Of a stretch of DNA of 64,000 bases, positions 1-9,169 are shown one piece after another. This stretch comes from Salinimicrobium soli (GTDB lineage Bacteria > Bacteroidota > Bacteroidia > Flavobacteriales > Flavobacteriaceae), in assembly GCF_048323655.1 (NCBI RefSeq), contig NZ_JBLUWW010000002.1:744001-808000 (forward strand), in the 5' to 3' direction. Under the pieces are notes generated by a model that was given only the letters and a program-made list of their open reading frames with translations, did no database searches and was not told where the DNA came from. The number at the start of each line of letters is the position of its first letter. Within the stretch, counting starts at the first letter, position 1. The translations under genes and the position numbers were made by a program.

Positions 1-77
1 ATTTCTGAATTTTCCATTTCTGAAACGATCTCCTGCAGCTCATTAAAAGCTTCGGTATAACTTATTTTTTTAGTCAT
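1..77 (-). CDS. xseB: Exodeoxyribonuclease VII small subunit (partial)
   Basis: The first 25 codons lie here and the gene runs off the left edge. The N-terminus MTKKISYTEAFNELQEIV followed by acidic residues matches the small subunit of exonuclease VII, which binds the large subunit to degrade single-stranded DNA in the cytoplasm. The ATG at 77 overlaps the last codons of xseA by 8 bases, the usual tight coupling of the two subunits. It is too short for the ORF track-type length cut-offs, and the assignment rests on these few residues plus the neighbour. Confidence 0.85.
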   Translation of the reverse strand, partial: MTKKISYTEAFNELQEIVSEMENSE

Positions 78-1398
78 TTTCTGAAGGGTTTTTTGTTGAT
101 TCAACAGTACTGATGATGCTGCCTTTATATAATCGCGTCTCTAATTGTAGAGCAGGATCCAACTCATCAATACTGCGCAAGGTTTTTCCATTTTGGCGTG
201 TAATACTGAAGCCTCTTTTTAAAATGCTCTGCGGAGAGAGCAATTCTATCTTCTCTTCCAAAAAAGCGGTTTTTTGACGGGCTTCTTTTATGGAATTAAG
301 CGCATCTGAAAAAAGGCTTTTTTCGAGCTGTTTCAATTCGCTTCTTTGACTTCGGAAGTTTTCCCGGCTGTCAGAGATCAGTAGATGCGCAAGTCGGGAC
401 AGTTCAGCCCTGTTATGGGCAAGCGTATTTTGGGTAAGGGAATTAAAGAGGCGGGATATTTCCTGAAGCGAAGTCTTCTCCTTCCGGAACCGCCACTGAC
501 TTTCTTTTTCCAGTCTTTCCGAAGCCAGGTTCACCGGCACTGCAAAATCGTGGAATTTCTGAAGCAGGAATTCGGCTATTTTGGTGGGCGTGATAAAACT
601 CGCATAGCTCACCATCTCACTCACCGTAACGTTGGTGGAATGCCCAATCCCTGTCAACACCGGAATGGGAAAAGTAGCGATCTTTTCAGCAAGCGAATAA
701 TCGTCGAAGCAACTTAGTCCCACTTCACCGCCGCCGCCCCGAATGATGGCCACCTCATCAAATACTCCGCTGTGTTTCCTGATCTTTTCAAGCTGAGCTG
801 TGATAGTGGTCACGGCCCGTTCCCCCTGAAGTATCGCCGGAAAAAGCAGGTGATGGAAACGATATTTCCAGGCATTGGTGTTGATGACGTTGAGGAAATC
901 CAGATATCCTTTGCTGGTCTCTACAGAAATTACAGCAATGGTTTTAGGTAAAAGCACCAGCTCTTTTTTCTTATTGGCCTCAAAAAGATTTTCTTTTTTA
1001 AGCCGCTCTACGGTGGCAGCTTTTTCCCGCGCCAGTTCTCCCAGGGTGTATTCAGGGTCAATGTCGAGAATATTTAATGCGAGGCCGTGAACCGGATGAT
1101 AGGTAACATAGCCCTGCAGCACCACCGTCATATTGTCCCTGAGTTCCTCTTTAAGAACCGACTTAAATTTCCTGTTGATGTTCTCAAAAGTACTGGCCCA
1201 AATGTTCCCGCGCAGTTCGGCAATGACCTTCCCGTTCTTTTTTTCTACCAGGGCAGGATAACAGTGCCCCGATTTTGTGTAATAATTCAGCTTGACGATC
1301 TCGGCCTTGATCCACACAATTTTGCTGCAATGCTCCTCCACAACCTTCTGTATGGAGCGGGTGAGCTGGGAGAGGGAAAAAACAGTTTTTTCAGACAA
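70..1398 (-). CDS. xseA: Exodeoxyribonuclease VII large subunit
   Basis: A 442-aa protein of normal length for the family. An N-terminal OB-fold (about residues 1-105, with the typical VWIKAEIVKLNYY and GNIWAS stretches) binds single-stranded DNA. The catalytic exonuclease_VII_L domain follows, with the diagnostic IRGGGGE, FPIPVLTGIGHSTN and TPTKIAEF segments, and a long coiled coil (about 285-385) binds XseB subunits. The enzyme cuts ssDNA from both ends in mismatch repair and recombination. It is the first gene of a minus-strand pair with xseB. Nothing in it looks broken. Confidence 0.97.
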   Translation of the reverse strand: MSEKTVFSLSQLTRSIQKVVEEHCSKIVWIKAEIVKLNYYTKSGHCYPALVEKKNGKVIAELRGNIWASTFENINRKFKSVLKEELRDNMTVVLQGYVTYHPVHGLALNILDIDPEYTLGELAREKAATVERLKKENLFEANKKKELVLLPKTIAVISVETSKGYLDFLNVINTNAWKYRFHHLLFPAILQGERAVTTITAQLEKIRKHSGVFDEVAIIRGGGGEVGLSCFDDYSLAEKIATFPIPVLTGIGHSTNVTVSEMVSYASFITPTKIAEFLLQKFHDFAVPVNLASERLEKESQWRFRKEKTSLQEISRLFNSLTQNTLAHNRAELSRLAHLLISDSRENFRSQRSELKQLEKSLFSDALNSIKEARQKTAFLEEKIELLSPQSILKRGFSITRQNGKTLRSIDELDPALQLETRLYKGSIISTVESTKNPSEND

Positions 1399-1860
1399 GC
1401 TGCCGGGGTTTGAGTGCCATGGCTAAGCTACAAATTTCAGCTAAAAGATGATTTTCATTTTTTCTGAGATTCCGGAAGTTTTTATTTAATGATTGCTTTA
1501 CAATGCCTTGACATTCAATAGGGTGAAAAATGATTTCTTTGAGCTGTTCCTTTTAATTAAAAATGTAGGTTATGGTCTTGGCACTTCTTTTCGTTTGCAC
1601 CGGGGTTTTTATTGTACTATTGGCAACCGCTTCCTGGATGCGCATCCTCTTAGGTTCCCGATATAATTGAATTTTATCGAAAAAATGATAGTTCCCAAAA
1701 AAGCCATTTTTGAGAGGTAAGTATTTCGGAAGAGGGACTCGAAAAAGAGATTTTTGAGTATCTATTTTTAGTAAATGTTTAACCAATTGATATAGTTTTA
1801 GTTAGGTTTAATTGCGATACTTTCGCAACAGATATTCACGGGTTAAAATGTTCAGGATTT
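1399..1860. other. Intergenic region between divergent xseA and glgA
   Basis: About 460 bases with no convincing gene. A 77-codon minus-strand frame (1553-1786) has no recognisable domain and is AT-rich, so I do not call it. It contains a diverged copy of the dispersed palindrome at 1695-1713 (CCAAAAAAGCCATTTTTGA). A TACTTTCG at 1818-1825 is one base off the Bacteroidota -7 consensus TAnnTTTG and lies about 35 bases before the glgA start, but no good -33 element accompanies it, so the promoter is only a suggestion. Confidence 0.5.
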
Positions 1861-3414
1861 ATGAAGAATTTTCTATTTGTTGCTTCGGAAAATGATGCTA
1901 TTGCAAACTGCAAAGTTGGAGGAGTGGGGGATGTTATTAGGGATGTGCCAAGGCAGATCTCCGAAAGGGGAGATCGCGTACATGTGGTGGTGCCCTCGTA
2001 CTCCAGATTGCATCAAAATGGAAAACTGGTGGCTACCCTTAACATTACTCTTAAAGGAGAGGAACAGGAGGCATATCTCTATGAGGTAAAAGGAAAAGAG
2101 GAGTTTGATAACATCACCCATTATGTGGTGCATCACCCGGAGATCAAGGCCGGGAACCTGGGTGGCGTGTATCATCACGATGAGGAGCCTTTCTTTAATG
2201 ATGTGGTGAAGTATACCATCTTTTGTACCGCTGTAGCAGAGGCTATCAAAAATGACATTTTTGGGGAGCTTGATATAGTCCATCTTCATGACTGGCATTC
2301 CAGTATGCTGTTATTCCTGAGACGTTACCATACCGAATATTCCGAACTTAAGAATTTGCGGTTCGTTTACTGTATTCACAACCTTGCCCTGCAGGGAATA
2401 AGACCGTTCAATAACAGTTACTCCTCTTTACACTCGTGGTTTCCGGAAGTGGAATTCAAAGAAGAGGAACTTCGGGATCCCAGATACCGCGATTGTTTTA
2501 ATCTAATGGCCCTGGGCATCAGGTTTGCTGATGCGGTGCACACCGTATCGCCGTCTTATAAGCAGGATGTCCTTCTCCCGAGTGATGCTCCGGAATTTAT
2601 TGGGGGAGAGGGGCTGGAAAATGACCTCAAACAGGCAGACAGAGAAGACAGGTTCCACGGCATCCTGAATGGTTCAAATTACCATACCAAAGAAGTCAAA
2701 AAAGGAAGATTGTTTCCAAATATTGCCACCACAATCTTTCGGCAACTTCAGAATGAAACTGACCGTCATAAGGCAGAGTTTTTGGCTCATACAGGGGAAA
2801 AGATCGTTCCTTATCTCAAGAAACGTCCAAAATTTATTTCTGCAAGCGTGGCCCGGCTTACCGAGCAAAAATTCTATTTCTTTAAACGCTCTCCGGAGTC
2901 TCTCCTAAATATCCTTGACCAGTTGGAAGAGGTCGGCGGAATTTATGTGCTCCTGGGAACCGGGGCTCCAGATTATGAAGAATTACTTCGGAAGGTAAGT
3001 TACCAGAGAAAGAACTTTATTTTTATGAATACCCAATGTGAAGCTGTGGTGAATTCCATCTACCGCGATTCAGATCTGTATTTCATGCCAAGCCTTTTCG
3101 AACCCTGCGGAATCAGCCAGATGCTGGCAATGAGAAACGGACAACCCTGCCTGGTCCATCATACCGGCGGGCTGAAAGATACCGTGCAACATGTACACAC
3201 AGGGTTTGCCTTTGACGGGAAGACGTATGACGAAAAAGTCTACAATATGGTAGAAAGCTTTAAAGAAGCTCTGCATCTATTCGAGAACGAAAAAAATACC
3301 TGGAAACAGATACAGGTGAATGCCCGAAAAATGAGGTTTACCTGGAAAAAATCGGTGGATGAATATTATAAACTCCTGTACGCGTTCAACGGTCCTGAAT
3401 TCAAGGTAGCCTAG
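1861..3414 (+). CDS. glgA: Glycogen/starch synthase (GT5)
   Basis: A 517-aa GT-B fold glucosyltransferase that would extend alpha-1,4-glucan from a nucleotide-sugar donor. The N-terminal KVGGVGDVIRDVP corresponds to the donor-binding KxGG loop. HLHDWHSS, VYCIHNLALQG and the C-terminal SLFEPCGISQMLAMRNG and HTGGLKDTV are the usual GT5 signatures. It is slightly longer than the roughly 480-aa proteobacterial enzymes. The substitution of VGDV for the common LADV after KVGG is mild. glgP follows 675 bases downstream on the same strand, with the opposing gpx gene between them. The stop codon shares two bases with that of gpx. Confidence 0.93.
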   Translation: MKNFLFVASENDAIANCKVGGVGDVIRDVPRQISERGDRVHVVVPSYSRLHQNGKLVATLNITLKGEEQEAYLYEVKGKEEFDNITHYVVHHPEIKAGNLGGVYHHDEEPFFNDVVKYTIFCTAVAEAIKNDIFGELDIVHLHDWHSSMLLFLRRYHTEYSELKNLRFVYCIHNLALQGIRPFNNSYSSLHSWFPEVEFKEEELRDPRYRDCFNLMALGIRFADAVHTVSPSYKQDVLLPSDAPEFIGGEGLENDLKQADREDRFHGILNGSNYHTKEVKKGRLFPNIATTIFRQLQNETDRHKAEFLAHTGEKIVPYLKKRPKFISASVARLTEQKFYFFKRSPESLLNILDQLEEVGGIYVLLGTGAPDYEELLRKVSYQRKNFIFMNTQCEAVVNSIYRDSDLYFMPSLFEPCGISQMLAMRNGQPCLVHHTGGLKDTVQHVHTGFAFDGKTYDEKVYNMVESFKEALHLFENEKNTWKQIQVNARKMRFTWKKSVDEYYKLLYAFNGPEFKVA

Positions 3415-3893
3415 GAATTACTGTTCACCGGTAAATATTCTGCAATTTTCTCCGGTTTGGTGACCGGAGAAAATCTTTCAACCGGCTTCCCGTTGCTGTC
3501 GATCAGGAATTTGGTGAAGTTCCATTTGATCTTTCCTCCCAGGAATCCGCTGAGTTCTTTTTTGAGATATTTAAAAAGAGGATGGGCATTTCGTCCGTTG
3601 ACCTCAACTTTAGAAAACATGGGAAAAGTAACTCCGTAGTTTACGACACAGCCTTTTGCGATATCCTCTTCATCACCGGGTTCTTGTTTTCCGAATTGGT
3701 TACAGGGAAATCCCAGCACAACTAGTCCATTATCTTTATGCTCCCGATACAATTTTTCAAGGCCTTCAAGTTGGGGAGTAAATCCACATTCAGAAGCAGT
3801 ATTGACGACTATTACTGTTTTTCCGCGGAATTCTTCCATCTCGATTGTTTCTCCATTCAGGCTCTTGGCGGAAAAGGAATAAAATTTACTCAT
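3411..3893 (-). CDS. Glutathione peroxidase family thiol peroxidase
   Basis: A 160-aa thioredoxin-fold peroxidase. The peroxidatic cysteine is C36 in NTASECGFTPQ (a cysteine, not selenocysteine, enzyme). GFPCNQFGKQEP supplies the conserved Gln and a second Cys, GCVVNYGVTFPMF holds the probable resolving Cys, and KWNFTKFL carries the catalytic Trp/Asn. No signal peptide, so it is probably cytosolic and reduces hydroperoxides using thioredoxin, as most bacterial members do (family knowledge). It is a lone gene convergent with glgA; the two stop codons overlap at 3411-3414, leaving no room for a terminator. Confidence 0.95.
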   Translation of the reverse strand: MSKFYSFSAKSLNGETIEMEEFRGKTVIVVNTASECGFTPQLEGLEKLYREHKDNGLVVLGFPCNQFGKQEPGDEEDIAKGCVVNYGVTFPMFSKVEVNGRNAHPLFKYLKKELSGFLGGKIKWNFTKFLIDSNGKPVERFSPVTKPEKIAEYLPVNSNS

Positions 3894-4089
3894 GTTGCTC
3901 TTTGTTTAAGATTGAATTTTTCCGCAGTATTTAATAACCGGAAAACGGTAAAAATAAGAAATTCAAAAATAGGATTGGGAGGGTGGAGATCTTGAAATAC
4001 TTCTCTTGTTAATTTTCTTAAAGTTATCTTATTTAAAAAAATATAGCTTCCAAATCCTGATATTTTCATTAATTTTTCAAAAAAAGCAG

Positions 4090-6585
4090 ATGAAACGAGA
4101 GAATAAGAAACTTGAAAAACATTTTTTATCCCAAATAGAGAATACTGAAAAAATAGGGTTCTCAAAAGAAGAAATAAAAGCTTCGTTTTTAAAAAAGCTT
4201 TTTTACAATCTGGGAAGGGTGCCGCAAGTGGCCACAGAAAATGACCTGTATAAAGCCCTCGCCCTTACAGTCCGGGACAGGGCATTCCGGCAATTCGTAC
4301 GATCTACGGCTGAGTTTGCACAAAAGGATGCCCGTGCGGTGGCTTATCTCTCTGCGGAATATTTACCGGGTCCACACCTTGGCAAAAATCTTTTGAATCT
4401 GGAGATCACTGATGAGACCCGAGAGGCCCTGAAAGAACTGGACCTTGATCTGGATGAGATCCTGCGGGAAGAGGTGGAACCCGGCTTAGGGAATGGCGGA
4501 CTTGGTCGCCTGGCTTCCTGTTACATGGATTCCATGGCTACTCTAGGAGTTCCGGCAATTGGCTACGGCATTCGCTATGAATTCGGGATCTTCAATCAAA
4601 ATATTAAGAATGGCTGGCAATCTGAAGAAACAGATCTTTGGTTGCATTACGGAAACCCATGGGAAGTGGTGAGGCCGGAAATTGCTTACGAGATAAAATT
4701 CGGGGGCAGGACCGAGCATTGGGTAGACGAGAATGATAAATATCAGGTAGAGTGGATCCCCGATTCCGAATTAAAAGGAACAGCCTATGATACTCCCATT
4801 TTAGGATATCAAAGCAATGGTATCATCATGAGGTTGTGGAAGGCTGAAGCTATAGAATCATTCGATTTTAGTGTTTATAACGTAGGAGATTATTACAAGG
4901 CTGTTGAGAAAAAAATGCGTTCTGAAAACCTTACCAAAGTACTTTACCCTAATGATGAAAACCTTTCAGGAAAAGAACTGCGTTTAAAACAACAGTATTT
5001 CTTTGTATCGTGTTCGTTGCAGGATATCATAAGGTTACAGTTGATGCAGGGAAGAAAACTGGAAGATCTACACAAGAAATTTACCATTCAGTTGAACGAT
5101 ACTCATCCTTCAATTGCGGTGGCAGAGCTAATGAGGCTCCTGGTCGACGAACACCAGATGGAATGGGTGGATGCCTGGAATATCACGAAGAACACCTTTG
5201 CCTATACCAACCATACTTTACTTCCGGAAGCTCTGGAGAGATGGTCGGTTGGACTTTTAGGCCGGTTGCTACCTCGCCACCTGGAGATCATATATGAGAT
5301 CAATAACCGTTTTCTGAATGAGTTAAAGGAAAGGAATTATAATGGCGAACAAATGGCGAGAATGTCTCTTATTGATGAAAGCGGAGAAACTTCTGTGCGC
5401 ATGGCACACCTCGCTACCGTTGGAAGCTACAAGGTCAATGGTGTTTCGGCACTACATTCGGGACTGTTAAAAAAACAGGTGCTGAATGATTTCGCTGACC
5501 TCTGGCCCGAAAAATTTACGAATGTGACCAATGGAGTGGATCATCGCCGCTTTCTAGGGGTAAGTAATCCCCGTCTTTCGGAGTTGATCTCTAAAAAGAT
5601 CGGAAAGCATTGGCTAACAGATCTTATGCAGCTGCATCAACTGGAAAAATTCAGTGATGATAAGACTTTTCAGAAGAAATGGATGGAAATTAAGCTGCAG
5701 AATAAAAAGGAACTGGCAGCGCACATGGAGGAAAGGACCGGAATTTCAGTAGATCCAAAAATGCTGTTTGACGTGCATGTTAAGAGGATTCATGAATATA
5801 AGCGTCAACATTTAAAAGTCCTCCATATTTTAAGCCTTTATAAACGCCTCAAAAATGGAGATGATAAGAACATTGTGCCTACCGCTTTCATTTTTGGTGG
5901 AAAAGCCGCTCCCGGTTACTTTATGGCGAAACTCATCATCAAGCTTATAAATTCAGTAGGTGATCTGGTCAACAATGATGAGCAGGTGAAAGATCGCTTA
6001 AAAGTTGTTTTCTTACCCAATTTCAATGTGAAACAGGCGCAGGTGGTGTACCCCGCGGCTGATCTTTCTGAACAGATATCTTTGGCCGGTAAAGAAGCTT
6101 CAGGAACAGGTAATATGAAGTTTGCACTCAATGGAGCCTTGACTGTTGGAACACTGGATGGGGCCAATGTGGAGATCAGGGAAGAAGTAGGGGATGAGAA
6201 TTTCTTCCTTTTTGGACAATCTACCGAAGAGGTTCAAAAAACACGGGCTGAAGGATACCGTCCCTATAAATATTATGAACAGAATGAGGAACTTCGGGAG
6301 GTACTTGATCTTTTGATTTCCGGAGAATTGTCTGACGGTGATAAAGAACTTTTCAGGCCGCTGTATAACAATCTTTTACAGCAGGACCCTTACCAATTAC
6401 TTAAAGATTACCAGTCTTACATTGATAAGCAGGAAGAGATCCATAAGGTTTGGAGCAAACCCGGAGAATGGGCAAAAAAGTCTATTCTGAATGTAGCTAA
6501 TATTGGGAAGTTTTCTTCAGACAGGTCTATAAAAGACTACTGTACTACGATTTGGAAGATCGATCCTGTAAGGGTAGAGGATTAA
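4090..6585 (+). CDS. glgP: Glycogen phosphorylase (GT35)
   Basis: An 831-aa alpha-glucan phosphorylase releasing glucose-1-phosphate from glycogen. The GT35 core is intact: EPGLGNGGLGRLASCYMDS near the N-terminus, the QLNDTHPSIAVAELMR segment, and the PLP site GTGNMKFALNGALTVGTLDG, where the Schiff-base lysine is K677. I chose the ATG at 4090 rather than the in-frame ATG at 4006, because the 28 extra residues are hydrophobic and AT-rich with no counterpart in the family. It works opposite to the glgA product. The stop overlaps that of the convergent HD gene. Confidence 0.96.
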   Translation: MKRENKKLEKHFLSQIENTEKIGFSKEEIKASFLKKLFYNLGRVPQVATENDLYKALALTVRDRAFRQFVRSTAEFAQKDARAVAYLSAEYLPGPHLGKNLLNLEITDETREALKELDLDLDEILREEVEPGLGNGGLGRLASCYMDSMATLGVPAIGYGIRYEFGIFNQNIKNGWQSEETDLWLHYGNPWEVVRPEIAYEIKFGGRTEHWVDENDKYQVEWIPDSELKGTAYDTPILGYQSNGIIMRLWKAEAIESFDFSVYNVGDYYKAVEKKMRSENLTKVLYPNDENLSGKELRLKQQYFFVSCSLQDIIRLQLMQGRKLEDLHKKFTIQLNDTHPSIAVAELMRLLVDEHQMEWVDAWNITKNTFAYTNHTLLPEALERWSVGLLGRLLPRHLEIIYEINNRFLNELKERNYNGEQMARMSLIDESGETSVRMAHLATVGSYKVNGVSALHSGLLKKQVLNDFADLWPEKFTNVTNGVDHRRFLGVSNPRLSELISKKIGKHWLTDLMQLHQLEKFSDDKTFQKKWMEIKLQNKKELAAHMEERTGISVDPKMLFDVHVKRIHEYKRQHLKVLHILSLYKRLKNGDDKNIVPTAFIFGGKAAPGYFMAKLIIKLINSVGDLVNNDEQVKDRLKVVFLPNFNVKQAQVVYPAADLSEQISLAGKEASGTGNMKFALNGALTVGTLDGANVEIREEVGDENFFLFGQSTEEVQKTRAEGYRPYKYYEQNEELREVLDLLISGELSDGDKELFRPLYNNLLQQDPYQLLKDYQSYIDKQEEIHKVWSKPGEWAKKSILNVANIGKFSSDRSIKDYCTTIWKIDPVRVED

Positions 6586-7172
6586 CCCAGTTGGCGCATG
6601 TTCTTTCTGATTTTTTCCAGGTTCAGGAGTTTTTTAGGCTCCCGGTGCGTTTGGCAATAATTGGTATGGTAGTGATGGTTGGTAAGAAAGTTTACCTGTA
6701 TTTCATTCCATTGTTCAACTGTAAGATCTGGTTCAAAATGCTTCATTTCCAGGTATAGCCTTTGGCTGATTTCACCAAAATTATCTGTACCCAGGTATTC
6801 CAGGTCTGCATCAGCAAGGATCATCTCTAACTTATTCTTCGGTTTTTGGGGAATTTTGGTTGCCATGATCATTCCGCAGATCTTTTTGATCTCTTCTTCG
6901 GGAAATCCAAATTCAGGAAGTTCCTTAGTGGCCATTTCACAACTTATGGTCTCGTGATCCTTCCGCTGAATTATGAATCCGCAGTCATGATACAGGGCAG
7001 CTATTTTAATTAGAAAAAGGTCCCTATCGGCGATTTTTTCCTTCTTACCTATAAATTCTGCCATTTCCAGCACATATAAAGTGTGAGCCGGATTGTGATA
7101 TTTTAAATAGGATGGAAGCTTACTTTCCAGTTTCGATATCACTCTCGTATATATCTGTGGGAATCTGTTCAT
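6582..7172 (-). CDS. HD-domain metal-dependent phosphohydrolase
   Basis: A soluble protein of about 196 aa. Its HD-domain ligands are visible: H26 in YHNPAHT, H62-D63 in LYHDCGF, and a later Asp in ADADLEYLG. Such proteins hydrolyse phosphate esters or phosphodiesters; the substrate is unknown. The ATG at 7172 (MNRFPQIY) is preferred because the ATG at 7202 would overlap the yitT-like gene further. Even so the overlap is about 50 bases, suggesting translational coupling. It is the last gene of the operon kinase > receiver-cyclase > YitT > HD, so hydrolysis of a cyclic nucleotide or other nucleotide signal is an attractive but untested idea. Confidence 0.8.
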   Translation of the reverse strand: MNRFPQIYTRVISKLESKLPSYLKYHNPAHTLYVLEMAEFIGKKEKIADRDLFLIKIAALYHDCGFIIQRKDHETISCEMATKELPEFGFPEEEIKKICGMIMATKIPQKPKNKLEMILADADLEYLGTDNFGEISQRLYLEMKHFEPDLTVEQWNEIQVNFLTNHHYHTNYCQTHREPKKLLNLEKIRKNMRQLG

Positions 7173-8073
7173 GTATCTTATTTTGTTCTGTTTGTTTACC
7201 AATTCCGCCTTTCACTTCTTTGATTCTTTGAACAAAGAAGAAAGCGTGGGGATCTATTTTTAGGGTAGCTTCTTTTATTCGATGTATTTCAAGTCTGGTA
7301 ACTATAGTCATTACAATATCACAGTTGTGCCGAACTTCATAAGAACCGGGTAAATATCCTCTTTCCCCTTTATAAACGGTGATAGCTTTTCCAAAAGTAT
7401 TCACGATCAGGGATTTCACAAGATCACAATCCTTTGAAATAATAGTAAGGGCCGTAAATTCTTCGAAGCCATCCACCACGTAATCTGATGTTTTCATTGC
7501 CGTAAAGTACACCAGGAAGGAATACATAGCGGTTTCCACGCTAAAAACAAAGGCTGCTCCCAGGTAAATAAGAGCATTAAGAGCCAGGATTATTTCCCCG
7601 GCCGTGAACCCGGAGTTTCTTACCGTGTAGAAGGCCATGATCTCCAGCCCGTCCAGCACTCCGCCACCTTTGATCACCAGGCCAATACCGAGTCCAATCA
7701 GGAACCCTCCAAAAAAGGCGATCAGAACCTTATCATCAGTCACCGCCGGAATTTCAATGAAATGCATCAGGATGGTGAGAAAAAGTATATAGATCAAGGC
7801 ACGAACTGCAAAGGTCTTACCGATCTTTCGGTAACCCAGGTAAAGAAAAGGTATGTTAACTATTACGAGCAATATGGTGAAAGGAACTCCTATTAGATCT
7901 TCCAGAACAATACAGATCCCGGTCACCCCGCCATCTAAAAAGTGGTTGGGAAGCATAAAAGCCTCCAGGGCGATCATGGCTGAGAAAACCCCAAGAATAG
8001 AGTAAATCAGAGACGATAAGGAAAAGATCGAACCCCAGTTTACTCTGTCTGAATTGCTTATAGAATTTGCCAT
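7120..8073 (-). CDS. YitT family membrane protein (DUF161 + DUF2179)
   Basis: A 317-aa protein with five or six hydrophobic segments in residues 18-205, including the characteristic LPNHFLDGGVTGICIVLE and KGGGVLDGLEIMAFY repeats. A cytoplasmic DUF2179 domain follows (about 220-290: TIISKDCDLVKSLIV, RGYLPGSYEVRHNCDIVMTIV). A hydrophilic tail follows. YitT proteins are widespread inner-membrane proteins of unsettled function. The start codon shares one base with the stop of the receiver-cyclase gene (TAATG), so the two are translationally coupled, tying this membrane protein to the cyclase pathway. Confidence 0.93.
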   Translation of the reverse strand: MANSISNSDRVNWGSIFSLSSLIYSILGVFSAMIALEAFMLPNHFLDGGVTGICIVLEDLIGVPFTILLVIVNIPFLYLGYRKIGKTFAVRALIYILFLTILMHFIEIPAVTDDKVLIAFFGGFLIGLGIGLVIKGGGVLDGLEIMAFYTVRNSGFTAGEIILALNALIYLGAAFVFSVETAMYSFLVYFTAMKTSDYVVDGFEEFTALTIISKDCDLVKSLIVNTFGKAITVYKGERGYLPGSYEVRHNCDIVMTIVTRLEIHRIKEATLKIDPHAFFFVQRIKEVKGGIGKQTEQNKIHEQIPTDIYESDIETGK

Positions 8074-9128
8074 TACTGCGCTTGACGTTCTTTAAGAACC
8101 TCATAAAGGTGAATTGGTTCTTTTTTGTTCTTAATAGTTTTAAGGCCTATATCCCGGCATTCAAAAAGGTCCTTTACGTGTTCAAAATTTTCAGCAGTGA
8201 TCAGGATCTGGTTTACGCTGGCCGAGCTCTGTAACCTCGAAGCCACGTTGACCACATCACCAATCACGGTGTAGTCAAGCCGTCTAAGGGTGGAGGAGCC
8301 GATATTTCCGGAAACCATTTCCCCACTGTTGACACCAATGGATATTTGGGGGCGATAGTGGTTTTCGTTATCAACCTCAGGTAAATTGGTAAGCTTGTTC
8401 CTTATGGAAAGACAGGCTTCAAGAGCCCTTTTTCGATGGCCTTCATCTAAAAACACTGCCATTACACAATCCCCCATGAATTTATCTACAATGCCCTTAT
8501 GGTTAATGATCTCTTCTACCATAATATCAAAGTAGGTATTAAGAAGTTCTACTACCACATCCGGTTTTTGGGTTTCACTGATCTTTGTGAATTCCACAAT
8601 ATCAATAAAAGCCACTGAACCCTCTACAGTTTCATTCTCAAAAAGGGAAGATTCGATCTCCCTTCGCTCCATAAAATTCAGCACCGTCTCATCCACATAC
8701 ATTCTCAAAATATTATTCTCCTTAACCGCTTTTAGAGTCCGTTTTATTTCCTTCACGTGCTCCAGGGTTCTGTCAATGGTGATCTCCAGGTCTTTAAAAT
8801 CTACAGGCTTAGTAACAAAATCAAAGGCGCCCCTGTTCATGGCAATACGAATGTTTTCCATATCACCGTAGGCAGAAACGATCACAGATTTCAAAAGGGA
8901 ATTAGTCTCTCTGATCTTGGAAAGGAGGGTAAGTCCGTCCATTTCAGGCATGTTGATATCACTCAGGACCAACTCCACATCCGGATTCTTTTCCAGCTGT
9001 TCCAAAGCCTGTCTCCCGTTCATGGCGAAAAGGAATTCGTATTCATTCTGCTTTATCTTCTGTCTGAATTTTTGCTTAATAAGTATCTCCAGATCAGCCT
9101 CATCATCCACTACTAAAATTTTTGCCAT
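8073..9128 (-). CDS. Response regulator fused to class III adenylate cyclase
   Basis: A 351-aa cytosolic protein. Residues 1-125 are a receiver with acidic pocket D8/D9, phospho-acceptor D57 (SDINMPEMDG) and the KPVD lysine; a short helix follows. A class III cyclase catalytic domain occupies about 175-345. The metal-binding FIDIVEF, the adenine-selecting Lys in DKFMGD and Asp in LDYTVIGDVVN point to ATP as substrate, so cyclic AMP output is likely. The SGxxVxGNIGS and NVASRL elements are present. The soluble kinase gene lies 41 bases upstream and is the probable phosphodonor. Downstream is a coupled YitT gene. Confidence 0.95.
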   Translation of the reverse strand: MAKILVVDDEADLEILIKQKFRQKIKQNEYEFLFAMNGRQALEQLEKNPDVELVLSDINMPEMDGLTLLSKIRETNSLLKSVIVSAYGDMENIRIAMNRGAFDFVTKPVDFKDLEITIDRTLEHVKEIKRTLKAVKENNILRMYVDETVLNFMERREIESSLFENETVEGSVAFIDIVEFTKISETQKPDVVVELLNTYFDIMVEEIINHKGIVDKFMGDCVMAVFLDEGHRKRALEACLSIRNKLTNLPEVDNENHYRPQISIGVNSGEMVSGNIGSSTLRRLDYTVIGDVVNVASRLQSSASVNQILITAENFEHVKDLFECRDIGLKTIKNKKEPIHLYEVLKERQAQ

Positions 9129-9169
9129 AATGAAATGGATTTCTAATTAAACATTTTATCCCTGATCTC

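Noticed and set aside
1553..1786. A 77-codon minus-strand frame between xseA and glgA
   Set aside because: No domain, signal or family pattern, low-complexity AT-rich codons, and it overlaps the likely glgA promoter side.
4006..4089. Upstream ATG extension of glycogen phosphorylase
   Set aside because: The 28 extra residues do not resemble any phosphorylase N-terminus; MKRENKK at 4090 does.
3890..4165. A 91-codon minus-strand frame between gpx and glgP
   Set aside because: It overlaps the start of glgP and reads as hydrophobic AT-rich noise.
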